64,000 bases of DNA from DASTSN01 sp035549175 (GCA_035549175.1 DASZRL010000099.1:20115-84114), one strand, 5' to 3'. Positions 32,097 through 42,096 are shown, counted from the first letter of the stretch. Program-made: numbers and translations. Notes: generated from the sequence alone by a model not told the origin.

Positions 32097-34610
32097 ATGG
32101 CCAAGACAGCTACCCGGGAAGAATTTCAACAAAGCGATAATGGCCTGAACGGCCAGTATAAGAGCTGGTTTCTGGATTATGCCTCCTACGTTATCCTGGA
32201 GCGCGCCGTGCCGGCCATTGAGGACGGCCTGAAGCCGGTACAGCGCAGGATCCTTCACGCCATGAAGGAGATGGATGACGGCCGGTTCAACAAGGTGGCC
32301 AATATTATCGGTCAGGCCATGCAGTATCACCCGCATGGTGATGCCAGTATCGGGGATGCGCTGGTCAACCTGGGCCAGAAGGACCTGCTTATTGATACCC
32401 AGGGAAACTGGGGGGATGTGCGCACGGGGGATGAGGCCGCCGCAGCCCGTTATATCGAAGCCCGCCTGAGTAAATTTGCGCTGGAGGTGGCTTTCAATCC
32501 CAAAACCACCGAATGGCAGCTCAGCTACGATGGCCGCAAGAATGAGCCGGTAGCCCTGCCCATGAAGTTTCCGCTGTTGCTGGCCCAGGGTGCGGACGGC
32601 ATTGCCGTGGGGTTATCCACTAAGATCCTGCCGCATAACTTCTGCGAACTGATTGAGGCGGCTGTCAAATACCTGCGGGGAAAGAAATTTGACCTGTTTC
32701 CGGATTTCCAGACGGGTGGTATGGTCGATGTGACGGACTATAACCAGGGGCGCCGAGGCGGAAAGGTCAAGGTGCGGGCGCATATCCAGGAAGTGGATAA
32801 GAAGACGCTGGCGATCCGCAGCGTACCCTTTGGTGTCACCACGACGCAGCTCATGGAGTCCATCGTCAAGGCGAACGACCAGGGCAAGATCAAGATCAAA
32901 AAGGTGACTGATAATACCGCGGCCGAGGTGGAGATCCAGATCGACCTGGCACCGGGCATATCCCCCGATCTTACGATCGACGCTCTCTATAAGTTCACCG
33001 ATTGTGAAGTATCCATCTCGCCTAATGCCTGCGTGATCGTGGATATGAAGCCGCGGTTTCTGGGTGTTCAGGAACTGCTCAAACTTTCCGTGGACCGGAC
33101 CAAGGACCTGCTGGAGCAGGAGCTGAAAATACGCCTGGCGGAACTCCAGGAAAAATGGCATTATACCTCCTTGGAAAAGATATTCTTCGAGGAGAAGATC
33201 TATAAGGAACTGGAAAAAAAGCATGAAACCTGGGAAAAGGTTCTGGAAGCGATTGGCAAGGCCTTTGTACCCTTTGCCAAACAGTTGCGCCGCGAAATCT
33301 CCCGCGAGGACATCCTCAAACTGACCGAAAAGCCCGTCCGCCGGATTTACCGCCTGGACATCGAGGAGCTGAATGAACAGATCCGCGGCCTGGAAGCCGA
33401 GATCCGCCAGGTTCGCCACGACCTCAACCACCTGGTGGATTTTGCGGTAGCCTACTATGAAAACCTGCTCAAAAAATACGGCAAGGGGCGGGAGCGAAAA
33501 ACCGAGATCCGCGAGTTCGAGGTCATTGAAGCCCGCCAGGTGGCTATTACCAATACCAAGCTGTATGTAAACCGGGAGGAAGGTTTTATCGGGACAGGCT
33601 TGAAAAAGGATGAATATGTCTGTGATTGTTCGGACCTCGACGATATCATCGCCTTTACAAAGCGCGGGATCATGAAAGTGGTTAAGGTGTCCGATAAAAC
33701 CTTCATTGGCAAGGATATCCTCCATGTAGCGGTCTTCCGCCGCAATGACGAGCGTACCACTTACAACATGATCTACCTGGACGGGGCAACCGGCATCAGC
33801 TATGCCAAACGATTTAACGTGACCGGGGTGACCCGGGACAAGGAATATGACCTGACCCGGGGACACGATAAGTCCCGGGTACACTACTTTTCAGCCAACC
33901 CGAACGGCGAGGCCGAGGTGGTCAAGATCATTCTGGGTAACTGCACGGCCCGTATCAAGGAATTTGAATTTTACTTCGAGGAACTGGAGATCAAGAACCG
34001 GGGCAGCATGGGCAACCAGGTGACCAAGTATCCCATCCGAAACGTAAAGTTCAAGGAAGCCGGCCGGTCTACCCTGGCCGGCAGAAAGCTCTGGTATGAC
34101 GAACAGTTCGGTCGCCTCAATACCGAAGGCAAAGGACTGCTGCTGGGCAGTTTTGAGGAGGACGAACGGATCCTGGTGGTATACCGGGACGGAAACTATG
34201 AAGTTACAGACCATGAGTTGACGCAGAAGATCGATGCCGACAAAGTGCTGCTGGTAGAAAAATTCGATCCGGAACGGATCGTGAGTGCCGTGTATGTAGA
34301 CCAGGATAAAAAGCAGTTTCTCGTTAAGCGGTTCCGCATTGAAACCACGACCCTGAAATCCAAATTCCTTTTCATCAAGGAAGGAGAGGGCAACTATGTC
34401 GAGGCGGTAACGACGGATCCCGAGCCGGTACTTTCCGTACAGCAGGGCCGGGGTGCCCAGGTGCGCCGCGGGAAATTCAAGATCGTCAAGGTGGCTGAGG
34501 TGATGGGCTGGAAAGCCGTCGGCACCAAGCTGGTAGACTATAGCAAGAGCGTGGAGATGGAGTGGGAGCGCCATTCCGGCCCTACGGGTCAGGCAGAACT
34601 ATTTGGTTGA
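32097..34610 (+). CDS. parC: topoisomerase IV subunit A (GyrA/ParC type)
   Basis: 837 residues, the DNA-cutting subunit. Active Tyr119 lies in AAARYIEARLS, with the typical PHGDASIGDA and GLKPVQRRIL upstream. A coiled coil (about 420-470) and a C-terminal part with beta-pinwheel-like repeats follow. It ends the operon and converges on the 34645-35577 gene. ParC (rather than GyrA) is supported by operon pairing with parE; the C-terminal pinwheel is of the type seen in Bacteroidota ParC. Confidence 0.9.
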   Translation: MAKTATREEFQQSDNGLNGQYKSWFLDYASYVILERAVPAIEDGLKPVQRRILHAMKEMDDGRFNKVANIIGQAMQYHPHGDASIGDALVNLGQKDLLIDTQGNWGDVRTGDEAAAARYIEARLSKFALEVAFNPKTTEWQLSYDGRKNEPVALPMKFPLLLAQGADGIAVGLSTKILPHNFCELIEAAVKYLRGKKFDLFPDFQTGGMVDVTDYNQGRRGGKVKVRAHIQEVDKKTLAIRSVPFGVTTTQLMESIVKANDQGKIKIKKVTDNTAAEVEIQIDLAPGISPDLTIDALYKFTDCEVSISPNACVIVDMKPRFLGVQELLKLSVDRTKDLLEQELKIRLAELQEKWHYTSLEKIFFEEKIYKELEKKHETWEKVLEAIGKAFVPFAKQLRREISREDILKLTEKPVRRIYRLDIEELNEQIRGLEAEIRQVRHDLNHLVDFAVAYYENLLKKYGKGRERKTEIREFEVIEARQVAITNTKLYVNREEGFIGTGLKKDEYVCDCSDLDDIIAFTKRGIMKVVKVSDKTFIGKDILHVAVFRRNDERTTYNMIYLDGATGISYAKRFNVTGVTRDKEYDLTRGHDKSRVHYFSANPNGEAEVVKIILGNCTARIKEFEFYFEELEIKNRGSMGNQVTKYPIRNVKFKEAGRSTLAGRKLWYDEQFGRLNTEGKGLLLGSFEEDERILVVYRDGNYEVTDHELTQKIDADKVLLVEKFDPERIVSAVYVDQDKKQFLVKRFRIETTTLKSKFLFIKEGEGNYVEAVTTDPEPVLSVQQGRGAQVRRGKFKIVKVAEVMGWKAVGTKLVDYSKSVEMEWERHSGPTGQAELFG

Positions 34611-34644
34611 TCCGGTGGATAAGCGTCCCGGTGCCGGGGGGGGG

Positions 34645-35577
34645 TTAACGGGCCGGTGATTTGGCACGGCGGATCCGGACCGTAGCATTTTTTTCCAGGT
34701 TGCTGGACAGGCGTATTTCGTAGCGTTTCGTACCGTCACTGATAAGCATGAGGGCTGTGTTGGGCGGTATGGATCCCAGGTTATCGGCAAACATGGTTAG
34801 TTCATTATATTCCCGGGTGGAATCCAGCCCCAGGTTGAAATGCAGGGCCCGGGTACTGATCATCCGGTTAAATGCCAGCAGCTGGTTATTGAAAAAGACT
34901 GAAATGGAATCTCCGTCCACCTCCCCGTTGTCATAGAAGTCCACCTGTATCGAATCGGAATGAACCGTAATTTCATCGGCTACCACATTTTCCCGTTCCT
35001 TAAATTCACGCTCAATGACATAATTCACCACTTTGCGCTGGATGACCGTGGCCGCCACGAGGGTATCCGCAGGGGCCGGCTTCCAGACCTGGTAGGTTTC
35101 CTTATACAGGCGAAGGGCGTTCAGGACCGAATCCTGGTTGACCGCTCCGGTATCCTTTCGCAGGATAAAACTGATATCGGCACAGGTATGCTTATATTCC
35201 GGTTTGCCATAGAAAAGGCCGGTAAGCCTGCTGTCGGCGCGGGAGACACGCAGGGTGGCCGTCAATGACATAATGCAGTCCACTTCCATGTTGCTCAGGG
35301 AACCATTGTAGGTTATGGGAATATCGGCCAGGCTAAGCTGACGGGTCTGCGCATTGTAATTACCTGTTACAGCCAGGCTCCGGAAAGTGTTTTTGAAATA
35401 ATAGTTCAGCACACCCTTCACCTGCGACCGCTCCTGGCGCAGAATGAGCTCCACCAGGTAATTGTTGGCCGAACCGGAAGTCTGCACATTGGCGTTTCCA
35501 TACCAGTAACCGGAAACTGACTGGGCACCGGCCAGGGCAGCCCCCAGCAGCAGGATGGTTGCAAACAGTAATTTCAT
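34645..35577 (-). CDS. secreted protein, unknown function
   Basis: 310 residues with a signal peptide (MKLLFATILLLGAALAGAQ) and a mature protein of beta-rich character: SGYWYGNANVQTSGSANNY, a middle with ERQERSQVKG-like turns, and a second domain with DSIQVDFYDNGEVDGDSISV (a pattern I know from Bacteroidota surface proteins binding cell wall or Ca). No catalytic motif. Start at the ATG at 35577, as the signal begins there. Confidence 0.7.
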   Translation of the reverse strand: MKLLFATILLLGAALAGAQSVSGYWYGNANVQTSGSANNYLVELILRQERSQVKGVLNYYFKNTFRSLAVTGNYNAQTRQLSLADIPITYNGSLSNMEVDCIMSLTATLRVSRADSRLTGLFYGKPEYKHTCADISFILRKDTGAVNQDSVLNALRLYKETYQVWKPAPADTLVAATVIQRKVVNYVIEREFKERENVVADEITVHSDSIQVDFYDNGEVDGDSISVFFNNQLLAFNRMISTRALHFNLGLDSTREYNELTMFADNLGSIPPNTALMLISDGTKRYEIRLSSNLEKNATVRIRRAKSPAR

Positions 35578-35626
35578 ATGCCAGTTGGGAGCAAAAACCA
35601 TGCTCCCCTTGTATTTACCAGGAAAG

Positions 35627-36061
35627 TTATTTAATATACCGCTTCATTTCCTTTTCCATATCCCGCTGGCGGATGGTTTCCCGCTTGTCATGCAATTTCT
35701 TTCCCTTACCCAGGCCGATCTCGACTTTGATCAGTTTTTTGGGATTCAGGTAGACCCGCAGGGGCACCAGGGAATAGCCTTTTTCCTTAAGCTTGGCCTC
35801 TATGCGCTGAATTTCCCTTTTCTGTAACAGGAGTTTTCGGTCCCGCAGGGGGTCATGATTGTTTACCGTACCGTGCGAATACTCCGCAATATGCATGTGC
35901 TTGAGCCAGACCTCCCCCTGGTGGATAATACAGTAACTGTCATTGAAACTTGCCCGTCCCGCCCGCAGGGACTTTACCTCGGTGCCGGTCAGTACAATGC
36001 CCGCATCGTATTTGGCATCGATGAAATATTCGTAGTACGCTGAACGATTCTTGATTTCCAT
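35627..36061 (-). CDS. smpB: SsrA-binding protein
   Basis: 144 residues of the SmpB OB-fold family: KNRSAYYEYFIDAKYDAGIV, GTEVKSLRAGRASFNDSY, EVWLKHMHIAEYSHG, and the basic C-terminal tail GKGKKLHDKRETIRQRDMEK. It carries tmRNA to stalled ribosomes for trans-translation. Start at 36061 (MEIKNRSAYY). Neighbouring accD is 51 bases upstream, on the same strand. The tmRNA gene is not in this window. Confidence 0.95.
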   Translation of the reverse strand: MEIKNRSAYYEYFIDAKYDAGIVLTGTEVKSLRAGRASFNDSYCIIHQGEVWLKHMHIAEYSHGTVNNHDPLRDRKLLLQKREIQRIEAKLKEKGYSLVPLRVYLNPKKLIKVEIGLGKGKKLHDKRETIRQRDMEKEMKRYIK

Positions 36062-36111
36062 CGCTGAGTTTGCATCCGGGCCGGATCCATCCGGCAGCAA
36101 CCGGAGCGGGC

Positions 36112-37026
36112 TTAATTTTTAAAGAGAGTCAGTACCGTTGCCAGTCGCTCTTTGAGCTCCTTGCGCGGCACGATAAAGTCCAAGAAGCCGTGCTCCAGGA
36201 TAAATTCACTGCGCTGGAAGCCTTCGGGCAAATCCTTCTTGATGGTTTCTTTTATGACGCGGGGGCCCGCAAAACCTATCAGGGCACCCGGCTCGGCGAT
36301 ATTGAGGTCGCCCAGCATGCCGAATGAGGCAGAAATGCCACCGAAGGTCGGATCGGTCAGCAGGGAGATATAGGGAAGCCGGGCATCGCTTAGTTGGGAA
36401 AGTTTGCCGCTGGTCTTGGCCAATTGCATCAGGGAAAAGGCGCTTTCCATCATCCGGGCGCCGCCGCTTTTGCAGATGACCAGGTAGGGGAGGCGATGCT
36501 GGATACAGTAATCCACCGCACGCGAGAATTTTTCACCCATCACACTTCCCAGGGAGCCGCCTATGAATTCGAAGTCCATGCAGGCGACAACCAGTTCATG
36601 GCTTCCCACTTTGCCGACTGCCACCCGCATGGAATCCTTCAGGTCGGTCTTGCTCCAGATTTCTTCCAGGCGCTTCTGGTAGGGTTTAAGGTCCGTAAAG
36701 CCCAGAAAATCCTTGCTCCGGATCTGGTCAAACAGCTCGGTATATTGCTTGTCGTCAAAGAGTATATCGTAATATTCCTCGCTGCCGATGCGGTGATGGT
36801 AGTTGCATTTGGGGCATACAAACAGGTTTTCGCGCAGATCTGATACCGTACAGATATAACCGCATTCAGGGCATTTGGCCCATAATCCCTCCGGAGTTTC
36901 TTTCTTTTCCGAGGTGGAAGTCAGGATCCCTTTCTTAATGCGCTTGAACCACCTGCTTTTGGTTTCTTCTGTTTTTCCCTCTTCACCTGCCAGATTGGCA
37001 TCAAAATCTTCAAATTGCTTAGCCAT
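36112..37026 (-). CDS. accD: acetyl-CoA carboxylase carboxyltransferase beta subunit
   Basis: 304 residues. N-terminal zinc ribbon with Cys52, Cys55, Cys71 and Cys74 (CPECGY ... CPKCNYHH), then the crotonase-like carboxyltransferase domain (MDFEFIGGSLGSVMGEKFSR, KSGGARMMESAFSLMQLAKT). With AccA it transfers CO2 from biotin to acetyl-CoA, the first step of fatty acid synthesis. Start at the ATG at 37026, which lies 15 bases past the predicted transcription start. Confidence 0.94.
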   Translation of the reverse strand: MAKQFEDFDANLAGEEGKTEETKSRWFKRIKKGILTSTSEKKETPEGLWAKCPECGYICTVSDLRENLFVCPKCNYHHRIGSEEYYDILFDDKQYTELFDQIRSKDFLGFTDLKPYQKRLEEIWSKTDLKDSMRVAVGKVGSHELVVACMDFEFIGGSLGSVMGEKFSRAVDYCIQHRLPYLVICKSGGARMMESAFSLMQLAKTSGKLSQLSDARLPYISLLTDPTFGGISASFGMLGDLNIAEPGALIGFAGPRVIKETIKKDLPEGFQRSEFILEHGFLDFIVPRKELKERLATVLTLFKN

Positions 37027-37044
37027 AACCGTAGTGTTAGGATA

Positions 37045-37052
37045 CAAATATA
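37045..37052 (-). promoter_or_regulatory. -7 promoter box of accD
   Basis: Minus strand TATATTTG, a perfect TAnnTTTG, giving a leader of about 15 bases and excluding the in-frame ATG at 37047. Confidence 0.6.
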
Positions 37053-37131
37053 GGGCAGTCCCGGCATTTGGTAGCGGCCGCGGTATTAGGCGCCGAACCG
37101 GACAGCAAAGTGGACAGCTGGCAATTCAGGG

Positions 37132-39066
37132 TCAGAAGGCGCGTTTCCCCGGGTCGCCTGCCAGGTCGATCATGGCAGCGAGTTCCTGGATCAGATTGTC
37201 ATCACTGCCATCGAAGCCAACGGATTTGAAGCGGATCGTTCCCTCCTTGTCCAGCACAAATTTGGTGGGAATGCCATCTACCTTGAACTGGCTGACCACC
37301 TGATCATCCTTGTCAACCAGGACATGAAAACTGTAATGGTTCTTGGTAATGAAATCGCGGGCATTCTTCACTTTGTCGTCGGATTGCTCCCAGGTATCAA
37401 TGAACAGGAATTTGACGTCTGCGCTGTCCTTGTACCGGGTCACCATCTTTTGCATGGCTGGGAAGGAGGCTTTGCAGGGACCGCACCAGGTTGCCCAGAA
37501 ATCCACTACCACTACTTTATTTTTCAGGTCAGCGATCTGTACACGCTGACCGTCCAGATCATACAGGGCGAAGGAGGGGGCCGTCTGGCTGAGGATGGAT
37601 TTTCGCAGTTCCTCCAGCAGGTGCAGGTATCCCGCCTGTTGAAGCTGGGCATAGTATTGGTCAAAGCCGTCCGCGGAAGGGTTTGACCTGGCAAATGTGC
37701 GTTGAAGCACATCCCGGACCGAGGCCGATGCGGTTCCCTGACGGACAAACTGTTCCAGCTGTGCCTTGTATTTTTTGACCGGCAGGGCCCGTTCGGCAAC
37801 CAGGGCATAGGTTCCGTTCTCATCCGCGCTCTTTCCCTGGGCGATATCCAGGGCGGCAGTCCGGGTGTAGGGCAGCGCATCCTTATAGCGTCCCAGGCGG
37901 TACAGGATCATGGCGTAGGTGTCCGCATACATGCCATAGGTAGCCTGGCGGCTCTTTTGCCACTGTGAGCTGGTGATATAATCAGGTTTGGGCGTACTGG
38001 GTTTTTCCCATTCCTGCCTGGCTGTAGTAACAGCGAACCGGGATATTTCCTCGGCAAACGCCAGGTTGGTGCTGTCCTGTTGCATTTCCCAGGCTACATT
38101 GTTGTACAGGGACGCCAGGTCATTTTTCCCTATGCGGGTACCAGCTGCGGCAATCGTACGGCGGAAGCCGTCCCAGTCCTTGCTATTGGCAAAGCTGTTG
38201 GCCAGGGAAGACCACATTGTGGTTGACATATTGGCATAGCGCTTCCATGCGGTGTCTTTGTCAAGCTGTTGGCTGATTTCGGCAAGCTGCTTTTCTTTCT
38301 TGGCAGGATCCGATTCCCGGAAATAATGAGAGATCGCTTCATCCTGCACCCACATCCCCTGGGGGTATTTTTCCTTTTTCAACCGGTTGATCCAGGCCGC
38401 CTGCTGCGGCAGTTTGGCCGCCGTGTATAGCATTTCCAGGTACTGGTAGTCACTTTCCTGATTCAGGCCCTTCTGCAGTGTATTTTCGATCTCATGCTGG
38501 GCGGTGGAGGGGACACGATCCTTGGCCTCGGTCATCAGCAGACGAAGGTACAGGCTCATGTACCGGGTCTTCCCTTCAGGAAACAAACTCAATTCCTTTT
38601 CCACGCTTTCCAGCGCCCGTTTGGTGTCCCGATCCAGGCCGGCCTCGTTTCCATAATACTGGTAATAATTGGAAAGGCTGGCATAAGCGCCCGCACGAAC
38701 CCGGTCACCTGCATAAAGGAATGTCCAGTATCCATTATTATAATTGTTATCCAGTTTACCATCCGCTCCGAAACGGAAATACACGAAATTGCTGCCGGTG
38801 TCGGTCTGCAGGGTGGCCGTCCATTTCCCATCTTTTTTCTGCAGCGCCAGGTCTTGGGCTTTAATCGAGGCCCCGCCCAGTTCATAGGCGGCGGCTTCCA
38901 GGGGTGCCAGCGTTCCGGCAATATCCCCAGCTGGTTCATAGGTGATGGTAATAAGGTCCCCCGGCCTGGGCTGGCTGGGAGTCACTGAGAAATTGGTCTG
39001 GGACCAAGCCGAAAGACGGGTGAGTGTCCCGAAGACAATCAGCAGGAGGACGTTTCGAAATTTCAT
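37132..39066 (-). CDS. TlpA-like thioredoxin-domain protein, exported
   Basis: 644 residues. Signal peptide (MKFRNVLLLIVFGTLTRLSA), a long helical region with TPR-like pattern (about 100-480), then a thioredoxin domain of TlpA/ResA type with FWATWCGPCKASF (CGPC) and the cis-Pro loop GIPTKF. Periplasmic reductase or disulfide handling protein; helical part may bind partners. Standard Bacteroidota architecture, though target unknown. Confidence 0.85.
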   Translation of the reverse strand: MKFRNVLLLIVFGTLTRLSAWSQTNFSVTPSQPRPGDLITITYEPAGDIAGTLAPLEAAAYELGGASIKAQDLALQKKDGKWTATLQTDTGSNFVYFRFGADGKLDNNYNNGYWTFLYAGDRVRAGAYASLSNYYQYYGNEAGLDRDTKRALESVEKELSLFPEGKTRYMSLYLRLLMTEAKDRVPSTAQHEIENTLQKGLNQESDYQYLEMLYTAAKLPQQAAWINRLKKEKYPQGMWVQDEAISHYFRESDPAKKEKQLAEISQQLDKDTAWKRYANMSTTMWSSLANSFANSKDWDGFRRTIAAAGTRIGKNDLASLYNNVAWEMQQDSTNLAFAEEISRFAVTTARQEWEKPSTPKPDYITSSQWQKSRQATYGMYADTYAMILYRLGRYKDALPYTRTAALDIAQGKSADENGTYALVAERALPVKKYKAQLEQFVRQGTASASVRDVLQRTFARSNPSADGFDQYYAQLQQAGYLHLLEELRKSILSQTAPSFALYDLDGQRVQIADLKNKVVVVDFWATWCGPCKASFPAMQKMVTRYKDSADVKFLFIDTWEQSDDKVKNARDFITKNHYSFHVLVDKDDQVVSQFKVDGIPTKFVLDKEGTIRFKSVGFDGSDDNLIQELAAMIDLAGDPGKRAF

Positions 39067-39112
39067 GGTAAAAAGTGGTTGGTTTAGTTTGATCAGGGAA
39101 ATTAAGGTAAGA

Positions 39113-41518
39113 TTATTTTTTTAACACCGATTCAAAAAGGCGAAGGATTCGCTTGTATTCATCTGTCCAGCTGCTGGGCTCCACAAACCCGTGGTCCTCC
39201 ATCGGGTAGGGGGCGATCTGCCAGTTGTCCTTTCCCAGCTCGATCAATCGCTGGGATAATTCCACCACGTCCTGAAAATGAACATTCATATCCATCATAC
39301 CGTGACAGATGAGCAGGTGATCCTTCAGCCCCTCGGCAAAATACAGGGGTGAGCTGCGGCGGTAAGCGAGGCTGTCGGTAAAGGGTTCGTTCAGTATTTC
39401 CGACGTGTAGCCCTGGTTGTAATTGGCCCAGTTGGTAACGGGGCGGAGCGCCGCGCCGGCAGCAAAGGTTCCCGGCCGGGTAAACAGGGCCATGAGGGTC
39501 AGGAATCCCCCATAGGAGCCACCGTATATGCCAATCCGGTTGGAATCAACTCCATACTGGCGGACCAGGTAGGACGCCCCGTCCACCTGGTCATCCAGGT
39601 CCTTGCCTCCCATATGGCGGTAAATGGCGGTCCGCCAATCACGCCCGTATCCGGCACTACCCCGGTAGTCCATGTCAAGGACATAAAAGCCGCGGTCCGC
39701 CAGCAGATTATTGAACATATATTCACGGAAATACAGGCTCCACCATTTATGGGCGTTTTGGAGATAGCCGGCCCCGTGCACAAAAAGTACGGCAGGGTGA
39801 GGCCCCGGCCCGGCCGAGTCGGGCTTATAGAGCCGGGCATAAACCTGGGCCCCGTCCCGGGCCGGTATACGTACCAATTCCGGCACCCGCCAGGGATATG
39901 CGCTGAATTCCCTACTGCGTGCCTGGTGTGTTATCTGCTGAAGGGTACCCCCGGGCCGATTTTCCTGCAGGTAAAGTTCCCAGGGCTGATTGAAATACGA
40001 ATACAGGATAGCCAGGTACCGTTCATCCGGCGAGATCCAGACCTGGTTACCGCCGGTCAGCGTGGTGATCCGTTCGCGCAAGCCATCAGCAATCCGAATC
40101 CGGTAAAACTGCTGCTCACCCGGGTGCACCTCGTTGGTGATCACGTAAAAGTATCGGTGGTCCCGTGACAGGGTGGCCTGTTGCACTTCAAAGTTTCCCT
40201 GGGTCAGGGGAGTCTGTGTACCGGAGGGCAGGTCTACCAGGTAAAGATGGGAGTACCCGGTTCTTTCTGACTGAAACCAACAGCGTTGCTCCCCGATCCA
40301 TCCCAGGGCGGGATCAGCGATCCCCGGACCGCCAATCCAGGCTTCGTCGTGCTGGTGATCCAGTACGCGCAGGCCGCCTTTTTCAGGTTGCAACAGGGCG
40401 ATCCACCGGTCCTTGTGATCCCCGGAACGGATGTCCAGCAGGGCTTGGTGGCCGCTGGGGGACCAGAAGGGCCCGATATACCAAACCGGCCTGGCGGGCG
40501 GGTTTTTCCGGGCCTCATTCCAGCGTTCCGGGTAATCGCGAAGATAGTCTGGCAGGTCCCGGATGCCTGGCAGGCTATCGGTCCGAACGGCCAGTACGGT
40601 ATCCTCCTGGCGGTCGAATACATACGCGGTGGAAACGGACTGCGGCGATCCGACCTTGGTTCGGCCATCGAGATGCTCGGTGTACCCGCTTTCCGTCACA
40701 TAGACCGGGACTTCCGTGCGGCGGGTTCCCTCCGGCCGGTCGGTCAGGACGTAAGTGATGAACCGTCCGTCCGGACTGATGGAAACATCGGATAGCCTGC
40801 GACCATCCAGTGGAATCCGGTGAAGCCTTTCCTTGGGCTGCTGGCTGGCGGATTGCTCCCGCCTGGTTTTTCGATCCCGAAGAACCTGGAAGTAGGCCAG
40901 CTGGTCTTTCTGCATCCAGGTCTCCTGGAGAGTGGGGGAGGAGCCGGATCTGCCTAGCGTCGTGGGTTGGTCCCCGGCGGATGCCACCAGGTCGGTAAGT
41001 TGCTCGGTTGTTCCGCGCACCGGGTCCCAGCTAAAAAGGTTAACCCCAGCGCGGTATACGATCCGGCTATCGGAAAAAGAAAAGCATGGATCGGCTTCTT
41101 CTTGACGGGTGGCGGTAACCCGGCGAATCTTTCCACCGGGAAGGGTGCCATAAAATATATCTCCGTCTTTGCTGTAAGTAAAGGCTGTATGCCGGGCGTT
41201 AAAGCGGAGCGCATCCTGGGACACCAGGCTATCGCGCTGGCCTGCCGTGGCGGGAATGGGAAGCCGGTCACCCAGCCTCAGGACATAGGGGGAATCGGAT
41301 GGTGCCTGCCGCGGATTCCACCAAAAATAAAGCGTCCGGGAATCGTAACTCCAGCTCGGATTGGAAGGCGAACTGCCGATCCATTTGGGGTCGCGCATGA
41401 TTTGTTCGACACGCAGGGTGGGCCGGGTGGTTTGTGCCGGCAAACGCCCCCCTGCGGTTGCCAGTAAAGCGGCACAAAGGGCTAGCCGGAAAGGGCGTAG
41501 GTTCGAGATAAAATTCAT
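39113..41518 (-). CDS. S9 family prolyl oligopeptidase-like peptidase, exported
   Basis: 801 residues: a signal peptide, a beta-propeller (WSYDSRTLYFWWNPRQAP, IVYRAGVNLFSWDP and further blades to about 530), and an alpha/beta hydrolase domain with the serine in GGSYGGF (Ser about 668), an Asp near MMDMNVHF and the His in EDHGF. It belongs to the DPP IV/prolyl oligopeptidase kind, cleaving peptides with preferred Pro. It probably works in the periplasm. The TATATTTA box at 41537-41544 sets the start at 41518 and rules out the upstream ATG at 41572. Confidence 0.9.
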   Translation of the reverse strand: MNFISNLRPFRLALCAALLATAGGRLPAQTTRPTLRVEQIMRDPKWIGSSPSNPSWSYDSRTLYFWWNPRQAPSDSPYVLRLGDRLPIPATAGQRDSLVSQDALRFNARHTAFTYSKDGDIFYGTLPGGKIRRVTATRQEEADPCFSFSDSRIVYRAGVNLFSWDPVRGTTEQLTDLVASAGDQPTTLGRSGSSPTLQETWMQKDQLAYFQVLRDRKTRREQSASQQPKERLHRIPLDGRRLSDVSISPDGRFITYVLTDRPEGTRRTEVPVYVTESGYTEHLDGRTKVGSPQSVSTAYVFDRQEDTVLAVRTDSLPGIRDLPDYLRDYPERWNEARKNPPARPVWYIGPFWSPSGHQALLDIRSGDHKDRWIALLQPEKGGLRVLDHQHDEAWIGGPGIADPALGWIGEQRCWFQSERTGYSHLYLVDLPSGTQTPLTQGNFEVQQATLSRDHRYFYVITNEVHPGEQQFYRIRIADGLRERITTLTGGNQVWISPDERYLAILYSYFNQPWELYLQENRPGGTLQQITHQARSREFSAYPWRVPELVRIPARDGAQVYARLYKPDSAGPGPHPAVLFVHGAGYLQNAHKWWSLYFREYMFNNLLADRGFYVLDMDYRGSAGYGRDWRTAIYRHMGGKDLDDQVDGASYLVRQYGVDSNRIGIYGGSYGGFLTLMALFTRPGTFAAGAALRPVTNWANYNQGYTSEILNEPFTDSLAYRRSSPLYFAEGLKDHLLICHGMMDMNVHFQDVVELSQRLIELGKDNWQIAPYPMEDHGFVEPSSWTDEYKRILRLFESVLKK

Positions 41519-41536
41519 GGTCCCCGTATTTAACCC

Positions 41537-41544
41537 TAAATATA
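41537..41544 (-). promoter_or_regulatory. -7 promoter box of the S9 peptidase gene
   Basis: Minus strand TATATTTA, one mismatch to TAnnTTTG, about 15 bases of leader to the ATG at 41518. Confidence 0.4.
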
Positions 41545-41648
41545 CAGGAGAACTTGGTTCCGCCCCTGCCATTCACGGAGTAAAAGGGCATCCGGCACCC
41601 TCATAAAACCATCCTGCCGCACGCTTCAGCGGATGGCCGGCCGGCTGA

Positions 41649-42020
41649 CTAGTTGTTGGGTGCCCCGGCATCAACCCAGCAGAGGATGGCATTTTTTTCT
41701 GCGGTTGTGAGGGTTCCGGTCTTTGGCATGGTTCCGGCAGCCACGGCGGTCCGGATGTTCACCCGCGCAGCAAAGATGGCAGAATAACTGGTCAGCGCAC
41801 CGGGTCCGTTGGAACTGCCGGCCCCATGACAGGAAGAACTCGTCGCACAGGTGGCCTGGATCGTAGGGTTCACGTCGGCCGAAAAAGTTTTCGGTACAGT
41901 GCTGCAATCCAGCCCGGAACCTCCCGGGTTTCCGCCCGGCGAGGTGCTGTTGTTGCTCTTGCTGCAGGAGAAAAGCAGGTAAGGGGCCGCGAGGAGGGCG
42001 GCCAGGAGAATCCATTTCAT
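41649..42020 (-). CDS. small lipoprotein with cytochrome c-like motif
   Basis: 123 residues. Signal with lipobox (LLFSC), mature start CSKSNNSTSPGG, a linker and a compact domain: VNPTIQATCATSSSCHGAG, then MPKTGTLTTAEKNAILCWVD. The fold pattern (a C...CH at the start, M-P near the end, WVDAGAP) is that of Bacteroidota cytochrome c-like domains. The motif C-x5-CH (CATSSSCH) has five residues between the cysteines, more than the ordinary CXXCH and one more than the C-x4-CH seen in this group, so heme attachment is unclear. Confidence 0.75.
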   Translation of the reverse strand: MKWILLAALLAAPYLLFSCSKSNNSTSPGGNPGGSGLDCSTVPKTFSADVNPTIQATCATSSSCHGAGSSNGPGALTSYSAIFAARVNIRTAVAAGTMPKTGTLTTAEKNAILCWVDAGAPNN

Positions 42021-42096
42021 GCGGTATGTTTTTTCAGGGTTGAAGGTCCTGTAACCTATCGGTCAGGGAATACCGCGGGTTGCCAGGCAGGAAAAA

